This document shows, in pieces, positions 33,786 to 37,362 of a DNA stretch of 37,362 nt. Location: the NCBI GenBank assembly GCA_030752795.1, contig JASMDM010000039.1, forward strand, positions 1 to 37,362, given 5' to 3'. The notes beneath the pieces are model-generated. The model worked only from the letters and a program-made list of their open reading frames with translations, had not been told where the DNA came from and ran no database searches. This DNA comes from SAR202 cluster bacterium. GTDB taxonomy: Bacteria > Chloroflexota > Dehalococcoidia > Lucifugimonadales > UBA1123. The stretch's first letter is position 1; every line of letters begins with the position of its first letter. The translations under genes were made by a program, and so were the position numbers.

Positions 33786-34031
33786 ATGTCCAAGCGCATG
33801 ACGGTGGTCTTTGACGACGATGAACTGTATACGGCGTTAAAGGTCGAATCGGCTCGGAGCGGTCGCCACGCAAAGGACATCGTGGCCAAGGCGCTCGTCG
33901 AGTGGTTCGAGTCGAAAGTAGGCGAGACCGCGGACCCTGATCTCGAAAACAGCGATGCCCAACGCGAAAACGAAGGCGGCCCGAAGCCGAAGTCGCTCTT
34001 CGACAGGCTTCGGGCCGAAGCGCGAAGGTAG
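33786..34031 (+). CDS. Ribbon-helix-helix (Arc/CopG-type) DNA-binding protein
   Basis: The 81-residue protein opens M-S-K-R-M-T-V-V-F-D-D-D-E-L-Y, the strand of ribbon-helix-helix repressors, followed by two helices (residues 15-28 and 33-46, A-K-D-I-V-A-K-A-L-V-E-W-F). The C-terminal half is polar and charged and ends R-L-R-A-E-A-R-R. Such proteins are antitoxins or repressors. No toxin partner follows; the next gene is argC on the other strand, so it may be an orphan or a stand-alone regulator. The ATG at 33786 follows GAGG by about ten bases; a TTG at 33768 is possible. Confidence 0.68.
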   Translation: MSKRMTVVFDDDELYTALKVESARSGRHAKDIVAKALVEWFESKVGETADPDLENSDAQRENEGGPKPKSLFDRLRAEARR

Positions 34032-34118
34032 CTCGCAACTTAAGCGGGCCGGGTCCCTTCGGTCTCTGATGTCCCTTGCGTCCCTGCCGTCACCACTGCC
34101 GCCAAACAGCTCGCATGC

Positions 34119-35153
34119 CTATGGCCACAACGCGAGTTGCTCCAAGCCTGCTGGCTCAGGGAATCCGGACATGACGTTCATGCACTGCACCGCCGCCCCA
34201 GCGGCGCCTTTGACGAGGTTGTCGAGAGCGCTCACAACGATCAGCCTGTTGGAACGGAGGTCGATCGTCGGGTAGATGGCGCAGACGTTGTTGCCGGTGG
34301 TCTGCTTCGTCGCCGGCGGTTCCTCGACCACTCTGGCGAAAATCTCGCCGGAGTGGAACTCGTCGTAGATCTCACGAACCTGCTGGATGCCCTCTTCCCC
34401 GTCGGCCAGCACCCCTTCTTTCAGCGGCGCGTAGCAGCTTGATAGAATGCCCCTGGTCATCGGAATCAGATGGGTCAGAAACGTCAGCTTCAGTTCAGCG
34501 GTCTGGTTGAGGTTATCGAGTTCCTGGTAGATCTCGGGATGGTGGCGATGGCCGTCGAGAGCGTAAGCCTTCACACTTTCGTTGATCTCGGAGTAGCCGA
34601 AACCGATCGAGCTCTGCCTGCCCGCGCCCGACACGCCGGACTTGGCGTCGACGATCACGTCGGGCTCGATGATGTCGGCGGCGAGCGCCGGAGCCACCGC
34701 AAGAATCGCGCCGGTCGGATAGCAGCCTGGCGTCGCGGCGACCGAGGCCTCCTCGATCTCTTCTCGGTGCAACTCCGGTAGACCGTAGACCGCATCCTCC
34801 ATCAGATCGGGACAGGGATGATCGACTCTGTACCAATGCGTATACTCGGCGAGGTCCTTCAATCGGAAGTCAGCGCTCATATCCACGGTGCGGATGCCCT
34901 CACGAATGAACGGCTCGAGGCGTTCAGCGCTCGCGGCGTGAGGCAGAGCCGAGAACACGAAGTCCAGGCTCCCGGAGAGTTCGGATTCGATGTTCAGATC
35001 GCACGCGTCAAGATGCGGGTACACGTTGCCGAGCGGTTGACCGGCCATGCTTCGCCCAGTAACGGAAACAATCTCGACTTCGGGGTGTCGATAGAGGATA
35101 CGAGCCAGCTCAGCTCCCGCGTAGCCCGTGACGTTGGGTATGCCAACCTTCAC
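34119..35153 (-). CDS. argC: N-acetyl-gamma-glutamyl-phosphate reductase
   Basis: The enzyme reduces N-acetylglutamyl phosphate with NADPH in arginine biosynthesis. At 344 residues it has normal length. The N-terminal V-T-G-Y-A-G-A-E-L binds NADP, and the catalytic cysteine is C144 in A-T-P-G-C-Y-P-T-G. S-G-V-S-G-A-G-R follows as expected. The start is a GTG at 35153 with AGGAAAGG upstream and a clear promoter at 35195-35224. No other arg gene adjoins it here, which is unusual because argC commonly leads argJBD clusters. Confidence 0.95.
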   Translation of the reverse strand: MKVGIPNVTGYAGAELARILYRHPEVEIVSVTGRSMAGQPLGNVYPHLDACDLNIESELSGSLDFVFSALPHAASAERLEPFIREGIRTVDMSADFRLKDLAEYTHWYRVDHPCPDLMEDAVYGLPELHREEIEEASVAATPGCYPTGAILAVAPALAADIIEPDVIVDAKSGVSGAGRQSSIGFGYSEINESVKAYALDGHRHHPEIYQELDNLNQTAELKLTFLTHLIPMTRGILSSCYAPLKEGVLADGEEGIQQVREIYDEFHSGEIFARVVEEPPATKQTTGNNVCAIYPTIDLRSNRLIVVSALDNLVKGAAGAAVQCMNVMSGFPEPAGLEQLALWP

Positions 35154-35194
35154 TTGAATCGCCTTTCCTGATTCTGCTTTCTTCCGCGTGCAAG

Positions 35195-35224
35195 ATTATA
35201 GCGACCCGAGAATGAAGCGGACAA
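35195..35224 (-). promoter_or_regulatory. Sigma70-type promoter of argC
   Basis: On the minus strand TTGTCC (35219-35224), 18 bases, and a perfect TATAAT (35195-35200). The leader would be about 35 nt. Confidence 0.65.
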
Positions 35225-35243
35225 GGACGACGAAAGTTGAGGG

Positions 35244-35738
35244 CTATTTGATGAACGGAGCTCCCTCTGGCTTGGCCGCGTCCTCGACCCTGATTCGATG
35301 AGACCAGATCATGATTTCTGGCAGCTCGCTGGTCGGGAAGTAACGCAGCTCGGTGCTCTCCTCTGAGAGTGTGAGGTCACCGTCCAAGCGCTGGCATTCG
35401 AACACGGTGGTCACGATATGGGCACTGTTGCCGTCCGGATACTGCACCACGCAGAAGTTGGCGGGATCCGAGTAGATACCAACCAAGCGTTCGATTTTGA
35501 CGTGTAGGCCGGTCTCCTCGTACACTTCGCGTACCACTCCGTCCGTGAGCGGCTCGCCAATTTCCAAGTGACCGCCCGGCAGTCCCCAGAAACCATTGTC
35601 TGACCGCTTTTCGAGGAGCACCCGACAGTCCTCATCGAAGATGACCGCGCAGGTACCGGCCCCTATTCGATCCGGCATTCTCTTCAGGGGCCTGCCCGCA
35701 AAATCCAAGAACCTCTGCCAGTCGAACTCGAAATTCAT
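35244..35738 (-). CDS. Nudix hydrolase
   Basis: The protein (164 residues from the ATG) hydrolyses nucleoside diphosphates linked to another group. The Nudix box fits G-x5-E-x7-R-E-U-x-E-E-x-G-U exactly: G56, E62, R70, E71, E74, E75, G77. The region after it includes Y-P-D-G-N-S-A-H-I-V-T-T-V-F. The substrate is unknown. I chose the ATG at 35738 because AGAGGTGG lies ten bases upstream; the longer frame begins at 35789 but lacks a site. Confidence 0.87.
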   Translation of the reverse strand: MNFEFDWQRFLDFAGRPLKRMPDRIGAGTCAVIFDEDCRVLLEKRSDNGFWGLPGGHLEIGEPLTDGVVREVYEETGLHVKIERLVGIYSDPANFCVVQYPDGNSAHIVTTVFECQRLDGDLTLSEESTELRYFPTSELPEIMIWSHRIRVEDAAKPEGAPFIK

Positions 35739-35825
35739 TGCGTTCACCACCTCTTTCTGCCTGTTCGATCCTGTACCCATGGATGGCATTCGGGAAGTTG
35801 AAAGTCCGTCTCCACCGACGTAAGA

Positions 35826-36467
35826 TTACGACGCCTTGTCGCGTGTGGCGACGCCGACGATGTTTGGGATCTTGATCGGTACGCCGACCGACAAGCTAAA
35901 TTGCCGGTAATCGACGTTCTCGAAACCCGCCCTTTCGATGTCTCCTGCGATATCCCGATCGAGATTGCAACCAGTCGTGAAGAAACGCCACGGTGGGTTC
36001 GCCCAGGTCTGCCATCGGCTCGCCCAACGGTGCGATGAAACGACGTGCTCGTAAAACAAAAACCGCCCACCTGGTTTCAGCACCCGTCTCGCCTCTCGTA
36101 CTACCGCGCCAACGTCTGTCACCATGCACAGCACCAGCGTCGTCAGCACGCAATCGAACGTCCCGTCGTCGAAGGGCATGCTCTCCCCAAAGCCGGGCAC
36201 GATCATGACCTCCCTGCCCTGGCGGTCGGCGTTTCCCTGCAGCTTGCGAACCATGTGCGGGTTCGGTTCCAAGAAGGTCAAGCGAACATCGTCGGGGTAA
36301 TACGGTAGGTTCGCCCCTGTGCCGCCTCCGATCTCCAGGACGCTCCCGCTTGTCACGCCGGCGGTCTCACGGCGAAACGGAATCACCCGACCCTCGACCC
36401 CCGCGTTCAAGATGTCGTACCAGGTCGCGAACAGTCGCTTCCCCAAACCGTCATATCCCGTCGTCAA
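35826..36467 (-). CDS. Class I SAM-dependent methyltransferase (METTL7/UbiE-like)
   Basis: The 213-residue protein has the SAM-binding loop V-L-E-I-G-G-G-T-G-A-N-L (motif I) and an acidic residue in F-L-E-P-N (motif II). F-D-C-V-L-T-T-L-V-L-C and L-K-P-G-G-R-F-L-F-Y-E-H follow. The E-H-V-V-S and the cysteine/tryptophan-rich C-terminal part resemble METTL7-type and phospholipid methyltransferases. The substrate may be a lipid or small thiol; this is inference. The start is a TTG at 36467 with GGAGAG upstream. It lies 88 bases upstream of the Nudix gene on the same strand. Confidence 0.83.
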   Translation of the reverse strand: MTTGYDGLGKRLFATWYDILNAGVEGRVIPFRRETAGVTSGSVLEIGGGTGANLPYYPDDVRLTFLEPNPHMVRKLQGNADRQGREVMIVPGFGESMPFDDGTFDCVLTTLVLCMVTDVGAVVREARRVLKPGGRFLFYEHVVSSHRWASRWQTWANPPWRFFTTGCNLDRDIAGDIERAGFENVDYRQFSLSVGVPIKIPNIVGVATRDKAS

Positions 36468-36583
36468 CGCGATGCTCTCCAGTCGCCTGATTCGCCAGTG
36501 CCATGATAGATGCCGCGTTCAAGGAATCGCAGCGGCGGCGCATCACATTTGAGCAGTTGACCGAATGTCTGTCAAACGCCCGA

Positions 36584-36592
36584 TGCTATAAT
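36584..36592 (+). promoter_or_regulatory. Extended -10 promoter of the short-chain dehydrogenase gene
   Basis: TGCTATAAT (36584-36592) is a perfect extended -10. TTGACC at 36557 is too far (24 bases) to be the paired -35. The leader to the ATG at 36624 would be about 25 nt. Confidence 0.6.
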
Positions 36593-36623
36593 TCTCCTGG
36601 GCAATTTGAGGCAGGAGCGTGCA

Positions 36624-37349
36624 ATGGATCTTGACGGCAAAGTTGCGGTGGTTACAGGCGGAAACGGAGGCCTCGGGCAGCGAATCTGCCATGCTCTAGC
36701 AAACGCCGGGTGTCATATCGCCGTCGTTTACGCTCAGAGCCGCGACGAGGCGGAGCAAGTCGCCGATGATCTCGGCGGCGATTCCAAGGCTGCGGCGTTC
36801 CAGTGCGACGTGACTGATCCGGCGCAAGTCGAGTCGTTGGCGTCCGGCGTCGTCGCCAAATTCGGTCGTCTCGACATTCTCGTCAACGACGCCGCGTATA
36901 ACAAATGGATCGCGTTCGACGATCTGGACGGCATGACCGACGACGAATGGTCTCGGATGTTGGCAGTGAATCTGACCGGCCCGATGATGGCGATCAAAGC
37001 CGTCGTTCCTGAAATGCGTCGAAACGGCGGTGGGCGGATCGTGAACATCTCTTCCGTGGCCGGGTTGGGTCCGCAAGGCTCTTCCATTGGCTACGCGGTG
37101 TCCAAGGCCGGATTGATCCACCTCACCAAATGTATGGCAGTCGCCCTCGCGCCGGACATTCTGGTCAACTGCGTTGCGCCAGGATTCCTTGAAGGCACGC
37201 GCGCCACGGCCAATCTCGACCCTGAATTCCAGGCACGCGCAAGGACCGGGTCATTGCTGCGGCGACCCGTTGACAAGGACGACGTAGGCAGGCAGGTGGC
37301 CGAGTTCTGCGCCAAGTATATATATAGGTTGATGTTTGTGTTGTTTTAG
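36624..37349 (+). CDS. Short-chain dehydrogenase/reductase (C-terminus not genuine)
   Basis: The protein is a classical SDR that oxidises or reduces an alcohol/ketone with NAD(P). The TGG-N-G-G-L-G motif binds the cofactor near residue 12. N-D-A-A-Y replaces the usual N-N-A-G. V-N-I-S-S-V-A-G carries the catalytic serine, and Y-A-V-S-K the catalytic tyrosine and lysine. The ATG at 36624 has AGGAG six bases upstream. The last residues (K-Y-I-Y-R-L-M-F-V-L-F) do not match an SDR, where a segment like V-D-G-G is expected. They arise from the low-complexity contig end after about 37315, so the gene is cut short there. Confidence 0.88.
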   Translation: MDLDGKVAVVTGGNGGLGQRICHALANAGCHIAVVYAQSRDEAEQVADDLGGDSKAAAFQCDVTDPAQVESLASGVVAKFGRLDILVNDAAYNKWIAFDDLDGMTDDEWSRMLAVNLTGPMMAIKAVVPEMRRNGGGRIVNISSVAGLGPQGSSIGYAVSKAGLIHLTKCMAVALAPDILVNCVAPGFLEGTRATANLDPEFQARARTGSLLRRPVDKDDVGRQVAEFCAKYIYRLMFVLF

Positions 37350-37362
37350 TGTGTTAGTATTT
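37316..37362. other. Low-complexity end, probable assembly artefact
   Basis: From about 37316 the base composition changes sharply: TATATATATA, then a T-rich run with TGTTGTTTT and TGTTAGTATTT. It breaks the C-terminus of the preceding SDR and is unlike the GC-rich rest. It may be a chimeric or adapter-derived contig end, or, less likely, a real junction. Confidence 0.5.

Noticed and set aside
1..37362. CRISPR arrays, insertion sequences, prophage and biosynthetic gene clusters
   Set aside because: No regularly spaced direct repeats, transposase, integrase or synthase genes were seen on either strand.

Overview
The window looks like chromosomal DNA of a moderately GC-rich bacterium. The best guess is a member of the Chloroflexota (SAR202/Dehalococcoidia-like). 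This is an inference from gene content: a T-box in front of leuS, an rsmA-ispE pair, many CoA-transferase, FAD-oxidoreductase and hydantoinase-type catabolic genes, and zinc-ribbon membrane proteins. No rRNA or taxonomic marker comparison was possible. Starts are a mix of ATG, GTG and TTG, usually with a clear GGAGG-type ribosome site. No CRISPR array, insertion sequence or prophage is visible.

Layout. 0-6 kb, minus strand: the edge of an unseen gene with a strong promoter, an MFS transporter, an Eis-like acetyltransferase, a CaiB-type CoA-transferase and a DUF2723 membrane protein. 6-15 kb, translation and biosynthesis: valS, leuB, an FAD-dependent amine-oxidase-type enzyme, leuS under a T-box riboswitch with a CUC leucine specifier, and hpt. 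15-17.7 kb: a hydantoinase/dihydropyrimidinase-type amidohydrolase and a tartrate/D-malate-type decarboxylating dehydrogenase. The dehydrogenase start codon lies just behind a textbook intrinsic terminator, which implies attenuation.

17.8-24.4 kb stands out. It holds a dead fragment of an SRPBCC gene, an ethylbenzene-dehydrogenase-type cytochrome broken by three frameshifts and a lost start codon, a small membrane protein, a frameshifted second SRPBCC gene behind an ArsR regulator, a glutaredoxin, a redoxin with an in-frame UGA at its active site plus a later UAA, and a split zinc-ribbon protein. The genes on both sides are intact. This is either a patch of gene decay or a patch of poorer sequence. 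The UGA in the redoxin is also a candidate selenocysteine codon.

24.5-29.7 kb: tRNA-Pro(GGG), a small GIY-YIG-like gene with a near-consensus promoter, an OGG1-type DNA glycosylase coupled directly to a DnaQ-DinG helicase, and a PHP-domain protein. 30-37.3 kb: an NTF2-like protein, a small membrane protein, ispE and rsmA overlapping as an operon, a ribbon-helix-helix protein, argC, a Nudix hydrolase, a methyltransferase and a short-chain dehydrogenase cut by what looks like a faulty contig end.

Short GC-rich hairpins with 2-3 nt loops, often in pairs, recur in at least seven intergenic spaces and appear to be a dispersed repeat family.
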